From assembly GCF_001941845.1 (NCBI RefSeq), contig NZ_CP018870.1, positions 1,302,001-1,366,000 on the forward strand: 64,000 nucleotides of DNA. The letters run 5' to 3'. The translations under genes and the position numbers were made by a program. Numbering within the stretch: the first letter of the stretch is position 1; each line of letters begins with the position of its first letter. The notes beneath the pieces were generated by a model, which saw nothing but the letters and a program-made list of their open reading frames with translations, was not told where the DNA came from and made no database searches. This document shows, piece by piece, positions 43,533 to 51,219 of the stretch. The DNA comes from Streptomyces sp. TN58. GTDB taxonomy: Bacteria; Actinomycetota; Actinomycetes; Streptomycetales; Streptomycetaceae.

Positions 43533-43805
43533 ATGACGACGGACCTGTTGTGCACACACACCGATCAGATACGTCCGGTGAAGCCCACCGCGGTGGGCTG
43601 CGAGGAGTGCCTCGTCGCCGGCGACACCTGGGTGCACCTGAGGCTGTGCCTCAGCTGCGGACACGTCGGGTGCTGCGACTCGTCGAAGAACCGTCACGCC
43701 ACCCGGCACTACCGGGTCACCGAGCACCCGATCGCGGCCTCCCACGAGCCCGGCGAGGACTGGGCCTGGTGCTATGCCGACAAGCTGATGCTGGACCCGG
43801 CATGA
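43533..43805 (+). CDS. UBP-type zinc-finger protein
   Basis: 90 aa, almost entirely a ZnF-UBP domain. Zinc ligands: CTHTD, GCEECL, LCLSCGHVGCCDSS, NRHATRHY, EHPI. The fold binds the C-terminal Gly-Gly of ubiquitin in eukaryotes; bacteria lack ubiquitin, so the ligand here is unknown. ATG 43533 follows GAGGAGAAGGA. Its stop overlaps the next gene's start (ATGA), so it is made together with the RR-thioredoxin reductase fusion. Confidence 0.85.
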   Translation: MTTDLLCTHTDQIRPVKPTAVGCEECLVAGDTWVHLRLCLSCGHVGCCDSSKNRHATRHYRVTEHPIAASHEPGEDWAWCYADKLMLDPA

Positions 43806-45559
43806 GCACGGCCCGCGAGAGCTCCCCCGCCGCCCCCGCCTCCTCCCCCGCGTCGGCCCCCTCCTCGGCCTCCGCCTCGGCCGCGGCCGAGCGTGCGGAA
43901 AGCCGCAAGCCGGTGATCCTGGCCGTCGACGACGACCCGCAGGTGCTGCGGGCCGTCCGCCGCGACCTGCGCAGCGCCTACGGCGACCGCTACCGGGTCC
44001 TCGGCGCCTCCTCGGCCGCCGACGCCCTGAAGATCCTGGACTCCCTCGACGAGCGGGGCCACGACCCGGCGCTGTTCCTCGTGGACCAGCGCATGCCGGA
44101 CGTGACCGGCGTGGAGTTCCTGCTGGAGGCCGTCAGCCGGTTCCCGGACGCCCGCCGGGTGCTGCTGACCGCGTACGCGGAGACCGACGCGGCGATCACC
44201 GCCATCAACCGGGTCCGCCTGGACTACTACCTGCTCAAGCCGTGGGACCCGCCCCACGAACGGCTCTTCCCCGTCCTGGACGACCTGCTCTCCGACTGGC
44301 TGGCGACCTACCGCCCCGCCTACGACGGGATCATCGTCGCCGGCCACCTCGTCTCGCCCGGCACCCACGCCGTGCGGGACTTCTTCACCCGCAACGGCCA
44401 GCCGTTCCGCTTCCTCAACGTCGAGCGGGACCCCGAGGCGCTGACGCTGCTCGCCGCCCAGCCCGACGCGGCCCTGCCGCTGGTCCGCTTCCCCGACGGG
44501 GCGGTGCTGTCGGCTCCGACCGACACCCAGCTCGCCCGGCACCTCGGGCTGGCCACCACCGCCTCACGCCCGCACTACGAGTGCGTCATCGTCGGCGCGG
44601 GCCCCGCGGGCCTGGCAGCGGGCGTCTACTCGGCGTCCGAGGGCCTGTCCACGCTGATGCTGGACTCCCGCGCCCCGGGCGGCCAGGCCGGCACCTCCAG
44701 CCTGATCGAGAACTACCTCGGCTTCCCCTCGGGCCTCTCCGGTGGCGACCTGACCCGCCGGGCCACCATCCAGGCCTCCCGGTTCGGCGCCGAGATCCTG
44801 CACCCGGTGGAGGTGGTCTCGCTGACCCGGGACGACCCGGCGAAGATCCTCACGCTGGCCGACGGCACGGAGATCTCCGCCGAGACCGTCCTGCTCGCGA
44901 CCGGAGTCTCGTACAACCGTCTCGACGCCCCGGGCGCCGACCGCTTCGAGGGCGCCGGCCTCTACTACGGCGCCGCCACCACCGAGAGTTCGGCCTGCAT
45001 CTCCCAGCACGTGTTCATCGTCGGCGGCGCCAACTCGGCGGGGCAGGCCGCCGTGCACTTCGCCAAGTACGCCGCCCGCGTGACGATCCTGGTCCGCGCG
45101 TCCTCCCTGGACGCGAGCATGTCCCGCTACCTGATCGACGAGATCGAGCGCACCCCGAACATCGAGGTCAGGGTGCGCACCACGGTGGTCCGGCTCGACG
45201 GCGAGGAGCACCTGGAGCGGCTGACCCTGCACGACGCGGACACCGGGAAGGACACCGAGGTGGCCGCGCGCTTCATGTTCACGTTCATCGGCGCCCGCCC
45301 GCACACCGACTGGCTCGCGGAAGTCGTCGAGCGGGACGACCACGGCTTCGTCCTGACCGGCTCGGACCTGATCTCCAACGGGGGTGAGCTCCCGGCCGAA
45401 TGGAGCCTGGAGCGCGCGCCCTACCCCCTGGAGACGAGCGTGCCGGGCGTCTTCGCGGCGGGCGACGTCCGCGCCCACTCGGTCAAACGGGTGGCGTCGG
45501 GTGTCGGAGAGGGGGCGATGGCGGTCTCGCTGATCCACCGCTACCGCTCGATGGGCTGA
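43802..45559 (+). CDS. response regulator-glutaredoxin-like-thioredoxin reductase-like fusion
   Basis: 585 aa. A Ser/Ala-rich lead, then receiver domain (about 37-160; ILAVDDDPQVLRAV, acceptor Asp in FLVDQRMPDVTG, LLKPWDPP), a glutaredoxin/thioredoxin-like module without its Cys pair (about 175-255; NGQPFRFLNVERDPEAL), and a thioredoxin-reductase-like FAD/NAD module (VIVGAGPAGLAAGVYSASEG, GGQAGTSSLIENYLG, VFIVGGANSAGQAAVHFAKY, GVFAAGDVR). The redox CxxC is absent: the region reads ATTESSACIS. So it is a phosphorylation-gated flavoprotein, not a standard reductase. Confidence 0.85.
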   Translation: MSTARESSPAAPASSPASAPSSASASAAAERAESRKPVILAVDDDPQVLRAVRRDLRSAYGDRYRVLGASSAADALKILDSLDERGHDPALFLVDQRMPDVTGVEFLLEAVSRFPDARRVLLTAYAETDAAITAINRVRLDYYLLKPWDPPHERLFPVLDDLLSDWLATYRPAYDGIIVAGHLVSPGTHAVRDFFTRNGQPFRFLNVERDPEALTLLAAQPDAALPLVRFPDGAVLSAPTDTQLARHLGLATTASRPHYECVIVGAGPAGLAAGVYSASEGLSTLMLDSRAPGGQAGTSSLIENYLGFPSGLSGGDLTRRATIQASRFGAEILHPVEVVSLTRDDPAKILTLADGTEISAETVLLATGVSYNRLDAPGADRFEGAGLYYGAATTESSACISQHVFIVGGANSAGQAAVHFAKYAARVTILVRASSLDASMSRYLIDEIERTPNIEVRVRTTVVRLDGEEHLERLTLHDADTGKDTEVAARFMFTFIGARPHTDWLAEVVERDDHGFVLTGSDLISNGGELPAEWSLERAPYPLETSVPGVFAAGDVRAHSVKRVASGVGEGAMAVSLIHRYRSMG

Positions 45560-45614
45560 GAGCGAACACCGGCGGTCTTGTGATCAAGGCCACGCCCGAC
45601 GCAATGTTGATTAC

Positions 45615-46124
45615 ATGATTACAGCCGAACAGAGCGAACAGCTCCGCGTGTGGTTCGCCGAACGCCTGCCGGTGGACGTCTACGAGTCCCTCGACTCGGT
45701 GACCGCCGACCGCGAGGAGATCACGGTCGTCGGCACCATCCCGGCGGCCGAGTCCGTTGCCGAGTTCCGTGAACGCACCCGCGAACAGCGCGTCGAAGTG
45801 GCCCGCGAGGCCGAGGAGCTCTACCGCCGCAAGGTCGCCTGGGGCGTACGGGTGGGTGAGGAGACGACCCTCTTCACCCACCTGGCCGTCCCGGTCATGA
45901 CCCGCCTGCGCCAGTCCGAACGCCAGGTCCTCGACACCCTGGTCGCCGGCGGCGTGGCCCGCAGCCGGGCCGACGCGCTGGCCTGGTGCGTCCGCCTGGT
46001 GGGGCGCAACACCGACAGCTGGCTGGCGGAGCTGCGCGACTCCCTGGACCAGGTCGGCCGCGTCCGCGCGCAGGGCCCGGACGTCACGGGCACGACGGAC
46101 TCCATGAAGTCCGGGTCCGAATGA
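45615..46124 (+). CDS. conserved hypothetical protein
   Basis: 169 aa, soluble and helical. Central charged helix (EFRERTREQRVEVAREAEEL) and a C-terminal block VLDTLVAGGVARSRADALAWCVRLVG that resembles a ribbon or dimerisation helix. No family recognised. ATG 45615 has no ribosome site, and TGATTACA is repeated in tandem across it (45609-45624), suggesting a leaderless or operator-overlapping start. Confidence 0.65.
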   Translation: MITAEQSEQLRVWFAERLPVDVYESLDSVTADREEITVVGTIPAAESVAEFRERTREQRVEVAREAEELYRRKVAWGVRVGEETTLFTHLAVPVMTRLRQSERQVLDTLVAGGVARSRADALAWCVRLVGRNTDSWLAELRDSLDQVGRVRAQGPDVTGTTDSMKSGSE

Positions 46125-46196
46125 CGAATCCGCCCCACGGAGCCGCGTGATCGCGTAAGGCTGGCCGAGACCTACACCCAGGGAGAGGTACGCACC

Positions 46197-46526
46197 ATGA
46201 CGACCACCGTCGAATACATCCGCTACCGGATCGCATTGGACGACCAGCAGGCCTTCGAGGACGCGTACGCGCGGGCGGCAGAGTCCCTGGCCGCCTCACC
46301 CGAGTGCATCGACTACGAACTGGCCCGGTGCGAGGAGGAGAAGGAGCGCTACATCCTCCGGATCCGCTGGACCTCCATCGAGGCCCACCTGGGCGGCTTC
46401 CGCAAGGGGGAGCACTTCCCGGCCTTCTTCAGCGCGATCCGCCCGTACGTGACCGCCATCGAGGAGATGCAGCACTACCTCGTGACGGGCGTCGTGGGCA
46501 CGGGAAAGGGCGCCGGACAGCGATGA
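46197..46526 (+). CDS. antibiotic biosynthesis monooxygenase (ABM) family protein
   Basis: 109 aa ferredoxin-like fold: VEYIRYRIALDDQQAFEDAY, CIDYELARCEEEKERYILRI. Small ABM proteins act as cofactor-free monooxygenases or as haem-degrading or binding proteins. ATG 46197 has GGGAGAGG upstream. Overlaps the truncated haemoglobin start by four bases (ATGA), so the two probably act together. Confidence 0.8.
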   Translation: MTTTVEYIRYRIALDDQQAFEDAYARAAESLAASPECIDYELARCEEEKERYILRIRWTSIEAHLGGFRKGEHFPAFFSAIRPYVTAIEEMQHYLVTGVVGTGKGAGQR

Positions 46527-46993
46527 GCACCACACCCACCATCTACGAGTGGATGGGCGGGGCGGAGGCGATGAACCGCCTCACCGACGCCTTCTACGCC
46601 CACGCCCTGCAGGACGAGATCCTGGCCCCGGTCTTCGCGGGCATGGACTCGGAGCACCCGCAGCACGTCGCGGTCTGGCTGTCGGAGGTCTTCGGCGGCC
46701 CGGCCGACTACACCGCCCACCACGGCGGCCACCAGCACATGGCCACCAAGCACCTGGGCCGGGCGATCACCGAGAAGCAGCGCCGCCGCTGGGTGGACCT
46801 GCTCATGGACACGGCCGACGAGGTAGGCCTCCCCACGGACCCGGAGTTCAGAGGGGTGTTCGCCTACTACATCGAATGGGGCACCCGCATGGCCCTCATC
46901 TACTCGGGCCCCAACCCTCCCCCGGTGGACGCGGCCAAGATCCCGGTCTGGTCCTGGGGCCAAACCCCACCCTGGATCCCGAAACCGGCCTAA
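46523..46993 (+). CDS. group II truncated haemoglobin
   Basis: 156 aa. Two-over-two globin: IYEWMGGAEAMNRLTDAFYAH (helix A/B), FGGPADYTAHHGGHQHMATKHLG with proximal His region, and QRRRWVDLLMDTADEV with the group II Trp (G8). Binds O2 or NO for detoxification or signalling. Co-translated with the ABM protein. Confidence 0.88.
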   Translation: MSTTPTIYEWMGGAEAMNRLTDAFYAHALQDEILAPVFAGMDSEHPQHVAVWLSEVFGGPADYTAHHGGHQHMATKHLGRAITEKQRRRWVDLLMDTADEVGLPTDPEFRGVFAYYIEWGTRMALIYSGPNPPPVDAAKIPVWSWGQTPPWIPKPA

Positions 46994-47030
46994 CCCCAAG
47001 GCTCCGCCCTTCCACCCCCACCGCCCCCTC

Positions 47031-47077
47031 CAGCCCCGCCGGCGCTTGAGGCGCGGGGGTCCGGGGGCGGAGCCCCG
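47031..47077. repeat. Streptomyces GC-rich dispersed repeat, copy 1
   Basis: 47 bp beginning CAGCCCCGCCGGCG with CTTGAGGCGCGG and ending GGGGGCGGAGCCCCG, able to form a GGGGC/GCCCC hairpin. Copy 2 is 71 bp downstream with one substitution and two shorter G-runs. This element is common in Streptomyces intergenic regions. Confidence 0.65.
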
Positions 47078-47100
47078 ATCTTTCGGTCTCGCCGCACCCA

Positions 47101-47562
47101 TCAGCCCCGCCGGCGTTTGAGGCGCGGGGTCCGGGGCGGAGCCCCGGCAGTCGCCCCGCCCCCGGGCTCGGACCCATCCGCACCCCCCGCCAACAGCACC
47201 GAGAGCCCCGGATCCTGCCCCCGCCAGAAGTCCACGGCCTCCTCCAGCACCTCCACGAACGTCTCCCATTCCTCAGGCCGCGCCCCGGCGTACCCCCGCC
47301 AGGACGTCACGGCGACCAGCCGCCCACCCGAAGCGTGAGCCGTGTCCGGCACCGCAACCGGCAGCCACGACAGATCCCGCAGCGCATCGGCAAGCGCGTC
47401 CCACCCCCCGCCCACCCACTCCGGCAGCCGCAAGGCACCCCCGCACCGCCGCATCAGCTCCGCCTTGCCGCGCACCCCGTCCAGGTCGAGGCGTACGGTC
47501 GTCCAGCCGGCGGCCTCGGCGGCTGCGAGCGCCGGTGCGAGCGGCTGCGGTTCCAGGCTCAT
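47101..47562 (-). CDS. barstar-family RNase inhibitor
   Basis: 153 aa. Barstar fold (WTTVRLDLDGVRGKAELMRRCGGALRLPEWVGGGWDAL shows the helix and WxGxxWDAL block). Expected to inhibit the RNase encoded just upstream; the genes overlap by ATGA. The C-terminal tail PRTPRLKRRRG is encoded by the dispersed GC-rich repeat copy 2, so the original end was probably replaced by repeat insertion. Confidence 0.85.
   Translation of the reverse strand: MSLEPQPLAPALAAAEAAGWTTVRLDLDGVRGKAELMRRCGGALRLPEWVGGGWDALADALRDLSWLPVAVPDTAHASGGRLVAVTSWRGYAGARPEEWETFVEVLEEAVDFWRGQDPGLSVLLAGGADGSEPGGGATAGAPPRTPRLKRRRG
47102..47146. repeat. Streptomyces GC-rich dispersed repeat, copy 2
   Basis: 45 bp, CAGCCCCGCCGGCG then TTTGAGGCGCGGGG and GGGGCGGAGCCCCGG. 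It reads into the 3' end of the barstar-like gene and supplies that protein's last residues and, with the preceding base, its stop codon. Confidence 0.65.
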
Positions 47563-48050
47563 CGGAGAACCGCCTTGAAGGTCTCGTAGTGGTCGTCCGT
47601 GTAGTAGAACTCCCCACCCTCACCCGTCACGATCCGCCGCGCCCCGCGGTCCCGCTCCCCCGGCGTACGCACCGTGAACTCGTGGTAGTAGCCGCGCTTC
47701 TGGCGCGGCAGGACCTTCTCGAAGTTGCCGAAGACGGTGCCGTCCTGCCGGTACGGGTAGGGCCCGCCCTTGTCGATGAGCAGGAGGACTTCCCGCGCCT
47801 GCCGCGGCAGCGCGTCGGCCCGTACGACGGCCATCCCCCGCGCCCAGTCCGGAGCGCTCTCGGACACGGCACCGGAGGGCGCACGGGAGGACGTACCGGG
47901 AGCCGTACTCGGCTCGGCACTGCCGCTGCCGCTACTGACGGCGGGGCCGGGTTTCTGCGCACCACAGCCCGCCGTTGCGACGAGCGCGGCACAGAGGAAC
48001 ACGGCCCCCAGCGCACGCGACAGCCATCGGGGCACGTTCCGGAAGATCAT
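47559..48050 (-). CDS. secreted guanyl-specific ribonuclease (barnase/RNase Sa family), lipoprotein
   Basis: 163 aa. Signal segment LGAVFLCAALVATAGC with lipobox Cys at about 29, a Ser/Gly/Pro-rich spacer, then an RNase N1/T1-like domain with the catalytic set Glu (YYHEFTV), Arg (GARRIVTG) and His (DDHYETF). Cleaves RNA after G. Lipid anchoring is unusual for this family. Paired with a barstar inhibitor that protects the producer. Confidence 0.85.
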   Translation of the reverse strand: MIFRNVPRWLSRALGAVFLCAALVATAGCGAQKPGPAVSSGSGSAEPSTAPGTSSRAPSGAVSESAPDWARGMAVVRADALPRQAREVLLLIDKGGPYPYRQDGTVFGNFEKVLPRQKRGYYHEFTVRTPGERDRGARRIVTGEGGEFYYTDDHYETFKAVLR

Positions 48051-48099
48051 GCGCCGATCGTGCCAAATATCCGATTCGCCCGCGAATCGCTCGGTCGCG

Positions 48100-48321
48100 T
48101 CAGAGCGCGGCCATCTTGCTGTACGGACTCAGGATGCGCTTCTGGACCGAACCGAAGTCGACGAGAACGGCGATCCCCTCCTCGATTCCGACGACACGGC
48201 CGAGGCCGTGCTCGTCGTGAGTGACCCGGTCGCCGACGTTGAACTGCCGGATGGGCTGTTCCACGGGGGCTTTGAACGGGCTGGACGGCAAATGGCGGCG
48301 AGGCACTGCTGATTTTGTCAT
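48100..48321 (-). CDS. small CarD-like/KOW-type protein
   Basis: 73 aa. A short basic start, then FNVGDRVTHDEHGLGRVVGIEEGIAVLVDFGS, which resembles the CarD/TRCF RNA-polymerase-interacting domain. ATG 48321 chosen; an in-frame ATG at 48369 would add 16 residues, and neither has a strong ribosome site. May modulate transcription. Confidence 0.65.
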   Translation of the reverse strand: MTKSAVPRRHLPSSPFKAPVEQPIRQFNVGDRVTHDEHGLGRVVGIEEGIAVLVDFGSVQKRILSPYSKMAAL

Positions 48322-48492
48322 CGGAACCAGTATGCGCCCCGCGGGCCGCCGCGCGATGGCCCTTCGCATCTCGATCCGGGCACCATCCGCACCACCAGTG
48401 CCCCCGAAGCGCCCGTACCAGGCCCCGAGGGGCCGTGCGGGGGCGGCCGGGCGGATGGGCGCGAACAGGGGGCGCGCGATGCGCTTCTGCCC

Positions 48493-49518
48493 CTACAGGT
48501 CGTCGGGGTCGGCCCGGTCCAGCGCCGGCCGCAGCCCCGGAGCCGACTCGGTCAGCAGGTAGTCGGCGACGGCCGTGTCCGTGACGAGGCTGGTGACCAG
48601 CCCCGACCGCAGTACCGCGCCGATCGCGGCGGCCTTGCGCAGCCCGCCCGCGATCGCCACGACCTCGGGGATCCGCCGCAGCCGGTCCGCCTCGACCGTG
48701 ATGCACCGCTCGCCGAGGTCCCGGCCGACACGTCGGCCCTCGGCGTCGAAGAGGTGCGCGGACATCTCGGCCGCGACACCCAGCGACGCGTAGTGGGCCC
48801 GCTCTTCGTCCGTCAGCATGTCGTGGACGGTCGAGATGCCCGGCTCCCACGAACCGATGGAGACGGCCGCGACCGTCACCTTGTCGAAGTAGTCGAAGGC
48901 GCGCGCGATCCCGGTCTGGCTGCGCAGCGCGGCCGCGGTCGCCGGGTCGGGCAGCAGCATGGGCGCGTAGATCGGGTGCGCGTCGCCGCCCGACACCTGC
49001 GCCGCCCGGCGCACGGCCTCCACCGAGCCGCGCTCCGCGGTGCCCGCGTCGTAGACCCCGGTCAGCTGCACCACCGTGCACTGCGGCAGACGGTGCAGGG
49101 AGGCGGCCATGTGAATGGTCGACCGGCCCCACGCCAAACCGAGTACGTCGCCCTCGCTGACGAGCTCGCCGAGCAGGTCGGCGGCGACCGCGCCCAGGTT
49201 CTCCGGGTCCGGTGCGTCCTCGGTGGCGTCGGCCGGCGACTCCACCACGACAGCGTGCCGGAGCCCGTACCGCGCGCGGAGCGCGTCCGACCGCTCCGCG
49301 TCGAGTTCGGCCGGGACCCGGATCTCGATGCGCACGAGATCGCGTTCGAGGGCGGTCTCCAGGACCCTGGCCACCTTGAAGCGGCTCACGCCGAACTCCT
49401 CGGCGATCTGGATCTTGGACTTGCCCTCCAGGTAGAAGCGGCGCGCCATGGCCGCCGCCTGCACCAGCTCCGCGGGTCCCATCCGCAGGGCTGACCGTCC
49501 CGCCGACATTGCAGACAC
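48493..49518 (-). CDS. SorC/DeoR-type sugar-binding transcriptional regulator
   Basis: About 341 aa. N-terminal HTH (FYLEGKSKIQIAEEFGVSRFKVARVLE) and a C-terminal sugar-phosphate-binding domain (LLGELVSEGDVLGLAWGRST, QLTGVYDAG, IAGGLRKAAAIGAVL). GTG 49518 is preferred because GAGGAG lies 6 nt upstream; an upstream GTG at 49542 falls inside a repeat likely to be the operator. Located beside rpe, so it may respond to a pentose-phosphate or other sugar phosphate. Confidence 0.85.
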   Translation of the reverse strand: MSAMSAGRSALRMGPAELVQAAAMARRFYLEGKSKIQIAEEFGVSRFKVARVLETALERDLVRIEIRVPAELDAERSDALRARYGLRHAVVVESPADATEDAPDPENLGAVAADLLGELVSEGDVLGLAWGRSTIHMAASLHRLPQCTVVQLTGVYDAGTAERGSVEAVRRAAQVSGGDAHPIYAPMLLPDPATAAALRSQTGIARAFDYFDKVTVAAVSIGSWEPGISTVHDMLTDEERAHYASLGVAAEMSAHLFDAEGRRVGRDLGERCITVEADRLRRIPEVVAIAGGLRKAAAIGAVLRSGLVTSLVTDTAVADYLLTESAPGLRPALDRADPDDL

Positions 49519-49535
49519 CGCGTTCTCCTCACTGC

Positions 49536-49579
49536 TGTTCACACTGTCGTGTTCACACTCTCGACTCGCCGTTCATCCT
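49536..49579. promoter_or_regulatory. direct repeats upstream of the SorC gene
   Basis: TGTTCACACT occurs exactly at 49536-49545 and 49550-49559 (14-bp period), with a weaker GTTCATCCT at 49571-49579. Likely autoregulatory operator in the promoter of the SorC-type gene. Confidence 0.4.
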
Positions 49580-49647
49580 GTCAGATCCGACGGCCGTTGA
49601 TCAGCCTGGACAGCTCCCGTTCACCAAGCTGTCCACCAGCACTCGGC

Positions 49648-50334
49648 TCAGTGGTCGCAAGCCCACGGTGCCGCCGCGATCGCCGCGCCCGCCTGGTCAC
49701 GCAGCGTACGGACGGCAGCCGCCGGGTCGACCGCCCCGTAGACCGCGCTGCCCGCGACGAAGACGTCCGCGCCGGCCTCGGCGCAGCGCTCGATGGTCGA
49801 GGCCGAGACTCCGCCGTCGACCTGGAGCCACAGCTCCAGACCGTGCTTGGCGATCAGCTCCCGGGTACGGCGGATCTTGGGGAGCATGATGTCGAGAAAG
49901 GGCTGGCCGCCGAAGCCCGGCTCGACCGTCATGATCAGCAGCATGTCGAGCTCGGGGAGGATGTCCTCGTACTGCTCGATCGGCGTCGCGGGCTTGAGCG
50001 CCATCGAGGCCCGCGCCCCCTTCGCCCGGATCTCGCGCGCGAGGCGTACGGGAGCCGCCGCGGCCTCGGCGTGGAACGTGACCGAGCCCGCGCCCGCCTC
50101 CACGTACTGCGGGGCCCAGCGGTCCGGGTTCTCGATCATCAGGTGCAGGTCCAGCGGGATGTCCGTGGCGCGGCTCAGGGACTCCACGACCGGCATGCCG
50201 AGGGTGAGGTTGGGGACGAAGTGGTTGTCCATGACGTCGACATGCAGCCAGTCGGCCCCCTCGACGGCCTTCGCCTCCTCGGCGAGACGGGCGAAGTCGG
50301 CGGACAGGATGCTGGGATAAATCTGAGCGGCCAT
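49648..50334 (-). CDS. rpe: ribulose-phosphate 3-epimerase
   Basis: 228 aa TIM barrel that interconverts ribulose-5-phosphate and xylulose-5-phosphate in the pentose-phosphate pathway. [16 protein letters not shown] with catalytic Asp region, [16 protein letters not shown] (metal His/Asp), [48 protein letters not shown] 50334. Divergent from the CBS gene. Confidence 0.95.
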   Translation of the reverse strand: MAAQIYPSILSADFARLAEEAKAVEGADWLHVDVMDNHFVPNLTLGMPVVESLSRATDIPLDLHLMIENPDRWAPQYVEAGAGSVTFHAEAAAAPVRLAREIRAKGARASMALKPATPIEQYEDILPELDMLLIMTVEPGFGGQPFLDIMLPKIRRTRELIAKHGLELWLQVDGGVSASTIERCAEAGADVFVAGSAVYGAVDPAAAVRTLRDQAGAAIAAAPWACDH

Positions 50335-50734
50335 GCCCCAAGCCTGCCATGCCTGGGGCCGGTTCCGGCCACGACCCCGCAAGACCGAAACCTCGTAGCA
50401 ACCCTTTACCAGCCGCACACGCAACGCGAACAGTTCCTTAAGGGTCTGGTCTGCCCCGGGGTCCGGCCGAGGGGTGGCCTCGGGGACGGGATGCACGCGA
50501 GAGGGGTCAGGAGGCGCGGCCGGCAGGGGAGGGTGCGCCCCGAATCGCTACGCGCTCCTCACCTCGCGCGTCCGCGAGCGCGGAGGGCTCGAACGCCTGT
50601 AGGGGTGGAGCGGCCTCCCCACGTGGGGGTTTTTACGAACCCTTTACGAAGGGTCGGGGACGATACCCCGTCCAGACCACCTACCTGCTGCGGACCGGTG
50701 ATCCGCCGAGAGAAGAAGGAGCAGCAGACCCGCA
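50335..50734. other. 400-bp intergenic region with leader hairpins
   Basis: No gene was found. It contains the rpe promoter region (minus strand) and a leader for the CBS gene (plus strand): a CCCCAC/GTGGGG palindrome followed by five Ts (50617-50634) and ACCCTT-TACG-AAGGGT (50639-50654). AACCCTTTAC occurs at both ends (near 50399 and 50638). Confidence 0.5.
50617..50634 (+). terminator. U-tract hairpin upstream of the CBS gene
   Basis: CCCCACGTGGGG followed by GTTTTT (T-run 50630-50634) resembles an intrinsic terminator, rare in Streptomyces. It is in the leader of the CBS gene and may attenuate it. Confidence 0.35.
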
Positions 50735-51160
50735 ATGGGTGGACCTCCGAGTCCGAGCCGTGCCATCGGCACCCGCCCGGTCGGCGAGGTCATGGTTTCC
50801 CTGGAGCGCGTGGTGACCGTCGGCCACGACATCACCCCTCGACAGTTGGAGCGCACGGCCTCCGAGCACGGCTTCTCCCGCCTGCCCGTCACCGGACCCG
50901 GCGAGGAGATCTGGGGCTACCTCCACATCGAGGACGCCCTCGGCGCTCCCGAGCGTGGTCGACCCTTCCCGCGTGCGTCGCTGTACCCGACCACCGAGGT
51001 CGCCCTCGACACGCCGCTGGACGACACCATGACGGCGATGCGCGCGGCCGGCACCCACCTGGCAGCCGTCACCGGCGGCAAGGGGACCGTCCTCGGCTTC
51101 GTCACCATGGAAGACCTCCTCCAGGAACTCGTCGGCGCGGCCCACGACGCGGGCGGCTGA
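50735..51160 (+). CDS. orphan CBS-pair protein (CorC/CNNM-like CBS part only)
   Basis: 141 aa: RPVGEVMVSLERVVTVGHDITPRQLERTA and GFSRLPVTG ... GYLHIEDALG, then DTPLDDTMTAMRAAGTHLAAV and GFVTMEDLLQELVG. This matches the CBS pair that follows the membrane DUF21 domain in CorC/CNNM transport regulators, but no DUF21 sequence precedes it and an in-frame stop lies shortly upstream. It is a stand-alone nucleotide-sensing module or a relic. AGGAG is 14 nt before the ATG, longer than ideal. Confidence 0.7.
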   Translation: MGGPPSPSRAIGTRPVGEVMVSLERVVTVGHDITPRQLERTASEHGFSRLPVTGPGEEIWGYLHIEDALGAPERGRPFPRASLYPTTEVALDTPLDDTMTAMRAAGTHLAAVTGGKGTVLGFVTMEDLLQELVGAAHDAGG

Positions 51161-51219
51161 CGGAGCCGTCGGGCCGGCCCGACACCTGCCGTGGGAGCGG
51201 GACCGGCACCGGCGGCCTT

